DNA of 50,220 nt from Klebsiella pneumoniae (GCA_945862325.1 CAMAXZ010000029.1:1-50220); one strand, 5' to 3'. Shown: positions 7,807 to 16,616, numbered from the stretch's first letter. Numbers and translations are program-made. The notes: generated by a model from the sequence alone, not told the origin.

Positions 7807-9381
7807 ATGGACGTTGCGAGCGCACGCGCGGTCAAGCCGCTGCTGGACGAGGTCAGGCTGCTGCTGGCCCGGGACTCGCTCGGCGAGGCGGCTGCGGCCG
7901 CCCGGCGCGCCGTGGTCATCGTACCGACACACGCGGACCTCCTCGCGGCGCTCGCGCGCCTCGAGCTGCGCCTCGGCGATCTGGACGCCCACGACCATTG
8001 GCTCGACCGTGCGATCGCGCTGCGGCCCGATCGGCTCGGCTGGCGGGTCCGCGCGGCGGTCGCGTGCCCGCCGATGATGCGCTCCCTCGCCGAGATCGAG
8101 CGGGTGCGGGCGCGGGCGGCCGAGCGCCTCGACGCCCTCTGTCGCGCGGAGGGCGTCATCGCGGATCCCCTCCAGGACGTGCCGACGCTGACGTACCACT
8201 TCGCGTACCATGGGCAGGACGATCGCGAGATCAACCGTCAGGTGTGGCGCGTGTTGCGGCGTTTGGCGCCTTCGCTCTCCTACACGGCGCCGCTCGCGCC
8301 CGCGCGCGGTCGCAAGCTGCGTGTGGCGTTCTTTTCGGCCTTCTTCAAGCAACACACCATCGGACGCCTGTTCGGTGGCCTCGCCGCGCGGATCGACCCG
8401 TCGCGGTTCGAGCGGGTGGTGGTGCTCACCTCCGCACCCGACGCGCCGACCACCGCGGCGATCGGCCGGGTCGACCGTACCGTCGTGGCGCCGCGCTCGG
8501 TCGCCGGCGCGCGCATCGCGTTGGCGCCGCTCGCGCTCGATGTGCTCGTGTACCTCGACATCGGCATGGAGGCGTTCGCGTCCTACCTCGCGGCGTCGCG
8601 CCTCGCGCGCGTGCAGGCGACCACGTGGGGCCACCCGAACACGACCGGCATCGACACCGTCGACGCGTTCGTGTCGATGCGCGACGCCGAGCCGGACGTC
8701 GACGACCCTCCCTACACCGAGCGACTCTACGTCCAGGACGCGCCGAACCTCTACTACCCGGCGGTCGGCGTCGAGCCCGACGTCGGCCGGGCCGAGCTCG
8801 GCCTCCCGCGCGGGCGGCTGTACGGGTGCCCCCAGACGCTCTTCAAGCTGCATCCAGAGTTCGACGCGGCGCTCCTGGGGGTGCTCGACCGGGACCCGGA
8901 GGGCGTGCTCGTGCTGCACGAGGGCACGGTGCCCGAGTGGCGTACGATCCTCCTGGATCGCCTCGAAGCCGCGCGTCCCGGTGTGTCGGCGCGCGTGCAC
9001 TGGCTGCGGTCGATGCCTCGCGGTCGTTTCATCCAGACCGTCGCCGCGTTGGACGTGATGCTCGACCCGTTTCCTTTCGGGGGTGGAAACACGACGATCG
9101 AGGCGCTCGGGGTGGGCACGCCGGTCGTCACGCTGCCGCCGCGCTACGCCCGCGGGCGGCTCACCTACACCTTCTGCAAGCGCTCGGGTTGGATGGACGG
9201 CGTCGCGACCGACGTCGACGACTACTGCCGTCGCGCCGTCGCGCTGGCGAGCCCCGCCGACGCGGCGGCGCAGCGGCGCGCGATCCGCGAACGTGCGCGG
9301 GTATTGTTCGAGGACGACGCGGGGCCGCGCGAGCTCGAGTCCGTGCTCGAGCGCATGGTCGAGGACCACGCCGCAGGGTGA
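7807..9381 (+). CDS. O-GlcNAc transferase/SPINDLY-like glycosyltransferase (GT41) with TPR N-terminus
   Basis: 524 residues. Residues 1-90 are helical with TPR-like repeats (AAAAARRAVVIVPTHADLLAALARLELRLGD is one unit). The remainder is the GT41-type catalytic region: KLRVAFFSAFFKQHTIGRL starts the first Rossmann half, YGCPQTLFKLHPEFD matches the OGT segment FNQLYKIDP in position, and LDPFPFGGGNTTIEALGVG is the nucleotide-sugar binding end. Bacterial members may glycosylate proteins or act in glycan assembly; the donor is unknown. I prefer ATG 7807, which leaves 68 bases for divergent promoters; a GTG at 7759 in frame would add 16 residues. It converges on the rluA-like gene, one base apart. 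Confidence 0.85.
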   Translation: MDVASARAVKPLLDEVRLLLARDSLGEAAAAARRAVVIVPTHADLLAALARLELRLGDLDAHDHWLDRAIALRPDRLGWRVRAAVACPPMMRSLAEIERVRARAAERLDALCRAEGVIADPLQDVPTLTYHFAYHGQDDREINRQVWRVLRRLAPSLSYTAPLAPARGRKLRVAFFSAFFKQHTIGRLFGGLAARIDPSRFERVVVLTSAPDAPTTAAIGRVDRTVVAPRSVAGARIALAPLALDVLVYLDIGMEAFASYLAASRLARVQATTWGHPNTTGIDTVDAFVSMRDAEPDVDDPPYTERLYVQDAPNLYYPAVGVEPDVGRAELGLPRGRLYGCPQTLFKLHPEFDAALLGVLDRDPEGVLVLHEGTVPEWRTILLDRLEAARPGVSARVHWLRSMPRGRFIQTVAALDVMLDPFPFGGGNTTIEALGVGTPVVTLPPRYARGRLTYTFCKRSGWMDGVATDVDDYCRRAVALASPADAAAQRRAIRERARVLFEDDAGPRELESVLERMVEDHAAG

Positions 9382-9382
9382 C

Positions 9383-10147
9383 TCAGCGCGGGGCGCCGCC
9401 GCGTCGCAGGGCCGGATCGAACCGCCGCGGCGGGCGCGGGGCCTTCAGCGTCGGGAGGCCGAGCGCGGGCAGGCGCTCGATCGCCTCGGCCCAGAACGGA
9501 AGGGGCGCGACGGCCTTCTCGAAGTCGTCGAACATGGGGCTCGTCGCTTCGATGTGACCGCCATCCGGCAAGGGCACGCGGAGCTCCAGGCAATGCAGCG
9601 CGATGCGGTGCAGGCCTCGCTGTTCGCGCCACTCACGGTTGACGCGTGTGTCGCCGTGTTGATTGTCGCCGACTACGGGGTGATGGAGGTCCCGCACGTG
9701 GCGGCGCACCTGATGGTACCGGCCGGTGCGGGGCTCCACGAGCACGAGGGAGCAACGCGGCTCGGCGCACGAGACGATGGGCGTCACGAGGCTCGCCGCC
9801 TCCCGGACGACGCCGTTCTCGTCCTTCATCGGCGTGTCGACGAACACCGGCTCCCACGCGCGCTTCCACTCGCCGCGGACCAGCGCGACGTAGCGCTTCG
9901 TCGCCTCGCCGCCGGTCAACCCGCGCGAGAGCGGCCCGGCGAGCTCCTGCTCGGTGGCGAAGAGCAGGCACCCGGAGACCTGGCGATCCAGGCGGTGAAT
10001 CGGGTAGACGTCACGCTGCACCATGCGGCGCACGCGCTGCAAGGCCACCGCGGCGAACCGTGGGGTGTGCTCGTCGCGGTGGACGAGCATCCAAGGGGGC
10101 TTGGCGACGACGATCCAACCGTCGCCCTGGGCGAGCGTGCGCAGCAT
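9383..10147 (-). CDS. RluA-family pseudouridine synthase, TruC-like
   Basis: 254 residues, single catalytic domain with no S4 domain, as in TruC (tRNA Psi65) and related enzymes. The N-terminal strand WIVVAKPPWMLVHRDE is followed by the active-site loop IHRLDRQVSGCLLFA with catalytic Asp54. Later RTGRYHQVRRHVRDLHHPVVGD matches the family motif with the RNA-contacting Arg. Start ATG at 10147 matches the usual N-terminus; the frame is open further upstream but that stretch overlaps the neighbouring gene and has no family similarity. TruC and other RluA types cannot be fully separated by eye. Confidence 0.88.
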   Translation of the reverse strand: MLRTLAQGDGWIVVAKPPWMLVHRDEHTPRFAAVALQRVRRMVQRDVYPIHRLDRQVSGCLLFATEQELAGPLSRGLTGGEATKRYVALVRGEWKRAWEPVFVDTPMKDENGVVREAASLVTPIVSCAEPRCSLVLVEPRTGRYHQVRRHVRDLHHPVVGDNQHGDTRVNREWREQRGLHRIALHCLELRVPLPDGGHIEATSPMFDDFEKAVAPLPFWAEAIERLPALGLPTLKAPRPPRRFDPALRRGGAPR

Positions 10148-10176
10148 CCGCGCGGGTAACCCGGCTCGGCCCCGCG

Positions 10177-10192
10177 GCGCGCGAACGCGCGC
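10177..10192 (-). other. GC hairpin just after a stop codon
   Basis: GCGCGCG-AA-CGCGCGC forms a perfect stem of 7 with a 2-base loop, one base after the stop of the small membrane protein gene. No T tract follows, so it is at best a weak transcription barrier. High local GC makes chance occurrence likely. Confidence 0.25.
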
Positions 10193-10193
10193 G

Positions 10194-10580
10194 TCAGTCG
10201 GGCGCGGCCTCGGGGATCGACTGCTCGAGGCCCAGCTCCTGACGCGCGCGCGGCCACGCCTCGGCCCACACCGCCCGCGCCACGCACGCGGACTCCCCGC
10301 GCCCCTCGAGCTCGGCGCGGAGCAGGCCCTCGGGGCCGAGCACCACGCGGATCGTCCCGTGCGCCGGGCACGCCGCCGCGCGGGCCGCGACACCATCGAG
10401 CCGGTCGACCGCCGCGGCGATGTCGGCGACCTCGGGCGGTGCGCCGGCCGCCGGTGCCGTGGCCACGCCCTCCGGCGCGACGAGGGGGAACAGCCCGGAC
10501 GGCGCGGCCACCTCGGCGCTCTTCATGCGCCAGAGGGCCCAGAAGAACACCCCGGTGAGGAGCAGAAGGCGAAAGGCCAT
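10194..10580 (-). CDS. Small hypothetical protein with N-terminal membrane anchor
   Basis: 128 residues with one N-terminal membrane segment (FRLLLLTGVFFWALW, residues 3-17) followed by an Ala/Pro-rich linker and a small soluble part. The segment IRVVLGPEGLLRAELEGRGE and a conserved-looking CVARAVWAEAW resemble the C-terminal parts of periplasmic TonB/AgmX-like proteins in which a mature domain contains one cysteine pair (here CPAHG and CVARA). That likeness is loose. ATG 10580 is used; an in-frame GTG at 10610 would add ten residues. It lies between the pseudouridine synthase and the DUF615 gene on the same strand. Function unknown. Confidence 0.65.
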   Translation of the reverse strand: MAFRLLLLTGVFFWALWRMKSAEVAAPSGLFPLVAPEGVATAPAAGAPPEVADIAAAVDRLDGVAARAAACPAHGTIRVVLGPEGLLRAELEGRGESACVARAVWAEAWPRARQELGLEQSIPEAAPD

Positions 10581-10647
10581 GGTCCCGTCGACCGGCTGGG
10601 TGGCGCGCACGCCGCTCGGCTAACCGGGCGCGACCCCGGGCGACGCG

Positions 10648-11175
10648 TCACTCCTCGGCGTCCACGACAGGGGCGTGCGCGGTCTCGGCGAGCAGTCGGA
10701 AGAGACGCTGCTGCGCGCGTCGGGCCGCGGGGGTGTCGCCCCTGGCCTCGCGCGCGGCGAGCCGGAGCGCCTGGCGATCCACCCACGGGTGTGTGTCGAC
10801 GAAGATCGTGAGAACGGCGTCGTCGCCGGCCAGGATCCGCGCGCGCCACGCCTCGGCCTCTTGCGCCGCGAGCGCGGCGGGAGTCCGACCGGCGAGCGCG
10901 CCCCGCACCGGGCCGAGGTCGTTGCCGGCGAGCAGCAGCTTCACACGCATCAAGGTGCGACGGCGATCGGGCCGCTGGCCGGCCGCGGCGAGGCGCTCGA
11001 GCTCGTCGAGCGTCTCCTCGTCGAGGGGCAGGGCGCGCCGCTGCCCCGGCGGCAGGGCGGCGAGCAGGTTCGCGAGCTCCTTCAGGTCTTCCATCGCGGC
11101 GCGATGGTCCTTTCGGACCACGCGGCCGTCGGGCTCGGTGCCGGTGAGATCGTGCATCGACGGTTTGCGCGACAT
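10648..11175 (-). CDS. DUF615 / YjgA-family ribosome-associated protein
   Basis: 175 residues, the usual length of the DUF615 family, whose E. coli member YjgA (DarP) associates with the 50S ribosomal subunit and helps its assembly. The segment order matches that family: a first helical stretch DLKELANLLAALPPGQRRAL, then LPLDEETLDELERL, the basic RPDRRRTLMRVKLLL, and near the end DRQALRLAAREARGD...RRAQQRLFRLLAE. Start ATG 11175 lies two bases downstream of the preceding gene's stop. Its neighbour is an RNA pseudouridine synthase, which fits a ribosome or RNA maturation theme. Confidence 0.83.
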   Translation of the reverse strand: MSRKPSMHDLTGTEPDGRVVRKDHRAAMEDLKELANLLAALPPGQRRALPLDEETLDELERLAAAGQRPDRRRTLMRVKLLLAGNDLGPVRGALAGRTPAALAAQEAEAWRARILAGDDAVLTIFVDTHPWVDRQALRLAAREARGDTPAARRAQQRLFRLLAETAHAPVVDAEE

Positions 11176-11177
11176 GA

Positions 11178-13274
11178 CTACCAAGGCTCCGCTGCGCCGA
11201 GCGAGCCCACGTCGGCGCGGCTCCCGTCGGGATCGAGGTCGTCGGGCGGGCCGGCGTCGCGCAGGGGCGAGCCGGCCGCGGGCGTGAGGTCCCACGCGGC
11301 CGCGAACGGCGCGGACGTGTCCGTGTACAGGGGATCGAGGGAGAACGTTCCTTCTCCGAGCACGAGGCCGCAGGTGGCCGGCGTGACGTCGCTCCAGCTC
11401 ACCTCCGCGACCCCGCTCGGCCCGTCGCAGCCCGCGTCGGTCTCGTTGTGCGCGAACGCCGTCCCCACCAGCGAGAGCGCCGCGCCCTCCGCCGCGTGGG
11501 CATCGCCGCCGTCGGCGGCGCCCGCTCGGCGCACGTTGCCGGTCACGTCCGCCTGCCGCACGGTCAGCGTCGCCCCGTCACGGGCGCTGAGGTGGCCGCG
11601 GCTGGTGCCCGCGTCGCCCGCGCGTTGGGCGTTCCCGGCCCACACGAGGTTGGTCAGGACCGCCGTGCCTCCGGTCACGACCAGGCCGCCGACGTCGCCG
11701 ACCCCCATCACCGTCGCGTCCACGCTCGTGTCCACGACGCGGGTGCGGGTCATCGCGAGGTCCGTGCCCTCCGACCACATCACCGCGCATGTGTCTTCGC
11801 ACACGATGGTGTCCCCGTCGATCGTGAGGTCCGTCGTGGTCAGGGTGCCGCCGTCGAGCCACAGGGTGGAGGCGCCGTCGCCGTCCACCGCCGAGCCGGC
11901 GAGCTGATTCGAGCGGAAGGTCGTGCGGGTCATCGTCGCGTCGGTGTCCGACGTCGCGACGACACCCCACGTGTCGGCGGAGGTGTATACGCAGGCGGCG
12001 CTGGCGAAGCCGAGGATGTCCTCGAAGCGGACGTCGGTGAGGTCCACCGTGGTCTCCGTGGCGTACACCGCGGCGCCCGTCACGGAAGCGGCGCACGTCT
12101 CGAGCCGGGACGCGGTCATCATGAGGGAGATGTCCTCGAAGGTGACGTCGCGCATCGACAGCGGGCCGGTGACCCCGAAGACCCCCCCGTAGAGGTCGAT
12201 CGCCGCGTCCGAGGGGTCGGAGACGACGAGCTCCACGTCGCGCATCGCACCGCCGATCCACGTGAAGTCGGTGCCCGCCGTGGTGACGAGCCCGCCGAGC
12301 TGCGCGCTGCGACCGGCCTCGAAGGTGGCGTGGAGGTCGCTCACGACCACGTCCTCGAAACGGATGTGCCCGGTGTCCGCGAGGATGAGCCCGCCGGGCT
12401 CCCCATAGGTCCACGTCGCGTCCGTCACCTCGGTGTCGTACAGCTCGAACGTCGCGTCGTCGATCGTCGCCAGCGCGCCGGGGCCGTCGCCGAGCCCGGT
12501 CAGGCGGACGCCCTGGATGCGGACCTCGGCGTTTCGGTTGAGGTCGAAGAGCGGCAGAGAGGCGCCCTCGCCGGTGAGGACCGCGCCTTCGTCGCCGATG
12601 ATCCGCACCTCGCCCCCCACGAGCCGCAGGTGGATCGGCCAGGTGCCCGCCGGTACGCACACGATGCCGTCGTCGTTCGCGGCGATCGCGGCGTCGACGG
12701 CGTCGTTCACCGTGGGGGCGTCGAGCCCCACGCGCCGGCCGAAGTCGATCGTGCCGTCGCAGTCGTCGTCGACGGCGTTGCACACCTCGGGCGCCGCGGG
12801 GTGGATGGCCGCGTCCGTGTCGTCGCAGTCGGTGTCGTCGAGCGTGCGGTCCGCGACGACGTCGCAGCGCCGGTCGCCCGTCGAGGGGTCGCCGAAGTCG
12901 TCGCCGTCGAAGTCCGCGTAGGTGAGCGTGCCGTCGATGGGGTCCTCGTCGACGGCCCCGTCGCAGTCGTCGTCGCCCCCGTTGCAGACCTCGTCCGCCC
13001 CTGGGCGGCGCGCGGCGTCGGCGTCGTCGCAGTCGCCCGGCCGCCCCACGGCGCCGGACGGCTGGGCACAAGCCGACGTGAGCGTCGCGGCGTCGCCGTA
13101 GCCGTCGGCGTCGGCGTCGGCGTACCAGGGGGCGGCGGCGCCGACCGCCGGGTCCGCGTCGTCGCAGTCGATGTCCTCGGGCACGCCGTCACCGTCGACG
13201 TCGGCGGGCGCGTACGCGGCGGAGTCGCCCGGCTCGGGCGTCTCGGCGCAGGCGAGCAGGAGGAGCCACAGCAC
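11178..13274 (-). CDS. Lipoprotein with MopE-type motifs and right-handed beta-helix
   Basis: 698 residues. The very short signal MLWLLLLACAE carries a lipobox LLAC. Residues about 22-175 hold three MopE-like metal-binding units (DVDGDGVPEDIDCDDADP..., DCDDADAARRPGADEVCNGG, and DTDCDDTDAAIHPAAPEVCN), joined by ADADGYGD-type acidic loops. From about residue 185 a parasitic-lyase style beta-helix is likely: VNDAVDAAIAANDDGIVCVPAG is the usual entry, followed by many short T/V/D-rich strands. The protein should sit on the cell surface; adhesion or metal binding are guesses from family. GTG start at 13274 is 3 bases after the stop of the upstream lipoprotein gene, so the two are probably one unit. 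Confidence 0.85.
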   Translation of the reverse strand: MLWLLLLACAETPEPGDSAAYAPADVDGDGVPEDIDCDDADPAVGAAAPWYADADADGYGDAATLTSACAQPSGAVGRPGDCDDADAARRPGADEVCNGGDDDCDGAVDEDPIDGTLTYADFDGDDFGDPSTGDRRCDVVADRTLDDTDCDDTDAAIHPAAPEVCNAVDDDCDGTIDFGRRVGLDAPTVNDAVDAAIAANDDGIVCVPAGTWPIHLRLVGGEVRIIGDEGAVLTGEGASLPLFDLNRNAEVRIQGVRLTGLGDGPGALATIDDATFELYDTEVTDATWTYGEPGGLILADTGHIRFEDVVVSDLHATFEAGRSAQLGGLVTTAGTDFTWIGGAMRDVELVVSDPSDAAIDLYGGVFGVTGPLSMRDVTFEDISLMMTASRLETCAASVTGAAVYATETTVDLTDVRFEDILGFASAACVYTSADTWGVVATSDTDATMTRTTFRSNQLAGSAVDGDGASTLWLDGGTLTTTDLTIDGDTIVCEDTCAVMWSEGTDLAMTRTRVVDTSVDATVMGVGDVGGLVVTGGTAVLTNLVWAGNAQRAGDAGTSRGHLSARDGATLTVRQADVTGNVRRAGAADGGDAHAAEGAALSLVGTAFAHNETDAGCDGPSGVAEVSWSDVTPATCGLVLGEGTFSLDPLYTDTSAPFAAAWDLTPAAGSPLRDAGPPDDLDPDGSRADVGSLGAAEPW

Positions 13275-13277
13275 CGC

Positions 13278-13961
13278 TCAGGGCGCCTTCGCCGCGCGGC
13301 TTCCTGGGTTGACCTTGATCGGAAGCTCGAACCTCGCGAACGCCTCGCCGTCGGAGGCCTCGACGGCGAGCGTGTACGCGCCGCCCGGCTCGTCCTCGCT
13401 CCCTCGGTACGACAACACCCCATCCGCGGAGAGGGTCATGCCGTCGGGCGCGCCCGACAACGACCACGTGAGCTCGTCGTTGTCGACGTCTTCCGCCCGG
13501 AATCGGAACCCGTCGAGGCGCGTCACGTCGCGGGGGCCCGTGAGCATTCGAGGAGGCGTGTTGCTGACCACCACCTCCGCCGACTCCGCGTCGTCCGTCT
13601 TCTCGCCGTCGGACGCGGTGACCACGACCTTCACGCGGTTTCCCTTCGCGAGGTTGCCCGCCGGCAGGCGCGCCGCGGATTCGCCCATCACCGGATCCTG
13701 GTCGATGTACCAGCGAAACTTGAGCGTGATCGGGTCCTTGTTGGGGTCGCGCGCGTCCACCACCGCCTCGAGCGCCGAGGTGGGTGAGGGCTTGTCGGGC
13801 TTGATCTCGACCTTGAGCACCTTGGGCGGCTGGTTGGTCGGCGGGACCTGGGCGGTCGACTCTTCCTCTTCTTCGGGCGCGAGCGCGGGCGCGGGCGCGG
13901 GCACCGTGGCCGGGGCGTCCGGCGCGGGGGTCGAGCAGGCGAGGAGCAAGGCGAGCGTCAT
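13278..13961 (-). CDS. Lipoprotein with cadherin/PKD-like Ig domains
   Basis: 227 residues starting at ATG 13961 behind GAAGGA. Signal MTLALLLACST with lipobox LLAC. A Pro/Ala/Glu-rich linker (residues 12-50) leads to two Ig-like modules: PPKVLKVEIKPDKPSPTSAL with ARDPNKDPITLKFRWY (around 55-95), typical of PKD/Ig repeats in which D-P-x-D-P is followed by a W/Y strand, and TPPRMLTGPRDV...DVDNDELTWSLSGAP...LSYRG near 140-200, typical of cadherin-like putative Ig domains. It lies directly upstream of the MopE/beta-helix lipoprotein with 3 bases between them. Role probably structural on the cell surface. Confidence 0.82.
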   Translation of the reverse strand: MTLALLLACSTPAPDAPATVPAPAPALAPEEEEESTAQVPPTNQPPKVLKVEIKPDKPSPTSALEAVVDARDPNKDPITLKFRWYIDQDPVMGESAARLPAGNLAKGNRVKVVVTASDGEKTDDAESAEVVVSNTPPRMLTGPRDVTRLDGFRFRAEDVDNDELTWSLSGAPDGMTLSADGVLSYRGSEDEPGGAYTLAVEASDGEAFARFELPIKVNPGSRAAKAP

Positions 13962-13977
13962 GGGCGTCCTTCGTCTC

Positions 13978-13983
13978 AGTATA
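13978..13983 (-). promoter_or_regulatory. Possible -10 element for the 13961 lipoprotein
   Basis: On the minus strand TATACT matches the -10 consensus at five of six bases and lies 16 bases before the ATG at 13961. A weak TCCACC is the best -35 at 17 bases. If real, the leader is only about ten bases. Confidence 0.3.
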
Positions 13984-14039
13984 GGCCGGCGAGCGGTCGG
14001 GGTGGACTTCGGCACGGCCGTGAGTACAGGAGGAGGGTG

Positions 14040-14615
14040 ATGGACCCGAGGTTGACCTTTCTCGGTCGCGCCGCCAACCGTTGGCGCGTTCGGGTGGAGC
14101 TCCCCACCGGCCTCCGCGCGCGTGGGCTGAGCGTCGGCCTTTGGGGAGAGGACGGTCGGCCGCTCGCGCCGGTCGTCGTGGCGCCGCCGGCCGGCCCGGT
14201 GGTGGAGGTCGAGCTCGGGGGGCCCGCGACCCTGCCGACCGGCGCGCAGGTCCGGTGCGTCATCGACGTCGAAGGTGGAGAGTCGCTCGTCACCACCATC
14301 GGGGTCGATCGGCGCCGAGGGCTGCACGCCTGGACAAACGCGGACGCGCGGCTCGTCCTACCCGAGGACGCGCCGCGCGGCGCGGCGATGACACGCGACG
14401 AGACGTGTCGGCTCGCGCGCGCCTGGCCGTGGTTGGCGCCGCCCGGCGAGGATCGACGACGCCGGCAGCCCGATCGACGCCACCCGACGCCCGAGCCACC
14501 CCCAGCGTCGCTCGACGACGACCTCCTCGCCATGCTGCGCGACGAGTTCGACGTCGACGTCGACGAGATGTCGGCGAACGTACTGGACGCGCTGCGCGGG
14601 CGCCCGCGCGGCTGA
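14040..14615 (+). CDS. Hypothetical protein, not recognised
   Basis: 191 residues. Start ATG 14040 is preferred over the GTG at 14037 because the AGGAGGAGG ribosome site (about 14027-14035) is too close to the latter. Residues 5-100 look like a beta-sandwich (WRVRVELPTGLRARGLSVGLW...VVEVELGGPA). A charged, Pro/Arg-rich linker follows (residues about 136-160), then an acidic helix DDDLLAMLRDEFDVDVDEMS. No signal peptide or membrane segment. It is the first plus-strand gene before ornithine aminotransferase, 39 bases apart. No family recognised. Confidence 0.65.
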   Translation: MDPRLTFLGRAANRWRVRVELPTGLRARGLSVGLWGEDGRPLAPVVVAPPAGPVVEVELGGPATLPTGAQVRCVIDVEGGESLVTTIGVDRRRGLHAWTNADARLVLPEDAPRGAAMTRDETCRLARAWPWLAPPGEDRRRRQPDRRHPTPEPPPASLDDDLLAMLRDEFDVDVDEMSANVLDALRGRPRG

Positions 14616-14654
14616 CGAAGCATCGCCGCGCCCGCGCGGGGGTTACGAGTCTGC

Positions 14655-15839
14655 ATGCCCGTCGAACTTGCCGAGCGCCACGGCGCCCACAACTACCACC
14701 CGCTCCCGGTCGTCGTCGCGCACGCGGAAGGCGCCTGGGTCACCGACGTCGATGGTCGTCGCTACCTCGACTGCCTGTCGAGCTACTCGGCGCTGAACCA
14801 GGGTCATCGTCATCCGGCGATCCTCGCGGCGGCGCGCGCGCAGCTCGAGCGCGTCACCCTCACGTCGCGCGCGTTCCACAACGACCAGCTCGGTCCGTTC
14901 CTCGCGCGCCTGTCCGAGGTGTCGGGGTTCACGCGGGCCCTGCCCATGAACACGGGCGCCGAGGCGGTCGAGACCGCGTTCAAGGCGATGCGGCGATGGG
15001 CCTACCGCGTGCGCGGCGCCGCGCCGGATCACGCGGAGATCGTCGTGGTGAGCGACAACTTCCACGGGCGCACCATCACCATCGTGAGCGGCTCGACCGA
15101 GCCCGACTACCGCGATGGCTTCGGGCCGTTCACCCCGGGCTTCCGGGTCGTTCCCTACGGCGACGCCGCGGCGATCGACGCCGCGATCGGGCCCAACACC
15201 GCCGGCGTGTTTCTCGAGCCGATCCAGGGCGAGGCGGGCGTGGTCGTGCCGCCCGACGGGTACCTGCGCGCGGTGCGAGACATCTGCACGGCGCACGGCG
15301 TGTTGTTCGTCCTCGACGAAATCCAGACGGGGCTCGGCCGAACCGGCAAGATGTGGGCGTTCGAGCATGAGGGGATCCGGCCGGACGCCATCACCGTGGG
15401 CAAGGCCCTCGGCGGCGGCGTGTACCCGGTGAGCGCGCTCTGCGCGGACGACGCACTCATGGACATGTTCACCCCCGGCTCGCACGGCTCGACGTTCGGT
15501 GGCAATCCACTCGGGGCGGCGGTGGCGCGCGCCTCGCTCGACGTCCTCGTGAACGAGCGCCTGCCGGAGCGCGCGGCCGCGCTCGGCGCCCGGCTGATGG
15601 GCGCGCTGCGCGCGCTCGGCTCCGACAAGGTCAGAGAGGTGCGCGGGAAGGGCCTCCTCATCGGGGTGGAGCTGCGGACCGAGGCGGGCCCGGCGCGGCC
15701 GTACTGCGAACGCCTGATGGCGCGCGGGTTGTTGTGCAAAGACACGCACGGCCAGGTGATGCGGCTCGCGCCGCCGCTCGTCGTGTCGTCCGAAGACGTC
15801 GACCTCGCGGCGCGCCTGGTCGGAGAGGTGCTCGCGTGA
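14655..15839 (+). CDS. rocD: Ornithine--oxo-acid aminotransferase
   Basis: Transfers the delta-amino group of ornithine to 2-oxoglutarate, giving glutamate semialdehyde, in arginine/ornithine catabolism or proline synthesis. 394 residues, normal for the family. N-terminal GAHNYHPLPVV is characteristic of ornithine aminotransferase, as is LSSYSALNQGHRHP. MNTGAEAVETAFK (98-110) forms the PLP phosphate region, DEIQTGLGRTGK (221-232) holds the Asp pairing with the pyridine N, and Lys250 in VGKALGGGVYPVS is the PLP Schiff-base lysine. The stop overlaps the next gene's GTG (GTGA). Class III alternatives such as acetylornithine aminotransferase fit less well at the N-terminus. Confidence 0.93.
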   Translation: MPVELAERHGAHNYHPLPVVVAHAEGAWVTDVDGRRYLDCLSSYSALNQGHRHPAILAAARAQLERVTLTSRAFHNDQLGPFLARLSEVSGFTRALPMNTGAEAVETAFKAMRRWAYRVRGAAPDHAEIVVVSDNFHGRTITIVSGSTEPDYRDGFGPFTPGFRVVPYGDAAAIDAAIGPNTAGVFLEPIQGEAGVVVPPDGYLRAVRDICTAHGVLFVLDEIQTGLGRTGKMWAFEHEGIRPDAITVGKALGGGVYPVSALCADDALMDMFTPGSHGSTFGGNPLGAAVARASLDVLVNERLPERAAALGARLMGALRALGSDKVREVRGKGLLIGVELRTEAGPARPYCERLMARGLLCKDTHGQVMRLAPPLVVSSEDVDLAARLVGEVLA

Positions 15840-16615
15840 CTGACACAACCCAGAAGTATCACCACGACTACCCGTATCGCCTCCGGCTCCAGCACCCCGA
15901 CTTCGCGGAGCTCCGCATCGAACGCCGGGGCCGGTGGTTCCGGATCGACGCCGCCGAGCTGCCGGAAGAGTCGGAGGTGGTGGTGCTCACCGCGCCGTCG
16001 ACGACGCGCGTTCGCGCCACGCTCGCCGCGCTGCGGGCAGGGCGCCGCCTGAGCGTCGTCGCCCCCGAGCCCCTCGCGACGTGGATCGCCGGACAGGGCG
16101 CGGTCGATCTCGTGGGCCCGGTGGTCGACGGTCTGACCGTGCGGTTCATCCCGTACACCGCGCCGCGCGTCGGTGTCCCGATGGCCCACATGGCGCGCGC
16201 GACGATCGCGGGGGCTCGCCCCCTGGCCGCGCTGCGCCGCGTCGCCGAGCAGCGCCGCCTCCCCGCCGGCGGTCCGCACGCGGTGGAGATCACCTTCGAA
16301 GACGGGGCGCGCCTGTTGCACCTCGACCTCGCCCTTCACGCCGCTACCCCGAGCGCGTGGGTCGACGAGGTGCTCGCCGCGCACGGGAGCCCGGAGTGGC
16401 TCGTCGTGGGGCTCCCGTGGGGCGAGACCGACGCGGTGGCGCGCCTCGCCCCGCGTTTCGGCGCAAAGCGCGTGCTCGTGACCGAGCTCGTCAACGGCGA
16501 GCGCCGAGAGCTCGGCCTCCCGACGGAGCTCGTCACCCCGCTGCGGGATCGCCTGCACGCCGGCGGCGTGGAGGCCCACGTCTTCGCGACCCAGACCTCG
16601 TACCGCTTCGAGTAG
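15836..16615 (+). CDS. Uncharacterised protein resembling a metal-less MBL-fold protein
   Basis: 259 residues, GTG start at 15836 overlapping the rocD stop, with GGAGAGG about 8 bases upstream. Strand/loop patterns (FRIDAAELPEESEVVVLTAP, then RLSVVAPEPLATWI and GLTVRFIPYTAPR) read like the first half of metallo-beta-lactamase-fold (UlaG-type) proteins, and LLHLDLALHAATPSAWVDEV like its second half, but the HxHxDH metal ligand cluster is absent: the position corresponding to it reads LTAPSTTRVRA. The fold assignment is inference. No signal peptide. It sits in a run with rocD, a metallophosphoesterase and an M28 peptidase, whose link to it is unclear. Confidence 0.6.
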   Translation: MTDTTQKYHHDYPYRLRLQHPDFAELRIERRGRWFRIDAAELPEESEVVVLTAPSTTRVRATLAALRAGRRLSVVAPEPLATWIAGQGAVDLVGPVVDGLTVRFIPYTAPRVGVPMAHMARATIAGARPLAALRRVAEQRRLPAGGPHAVEITFEDGARLLHLDLALHAATPSAWVDEVLAAHGSPEWLVVGLPWGETDAVARLAPRFGAKRVLVTELVNGERRELGLPTELVTPLRDRLHAGGVEAHVFATQTSYRFE

Positions 16616-16616
16616 C

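Noticed and set aside
10177..10192. Rho-independent terminator
   Set aside because: The stem is good but no T run follows; kept only as a hairpin.
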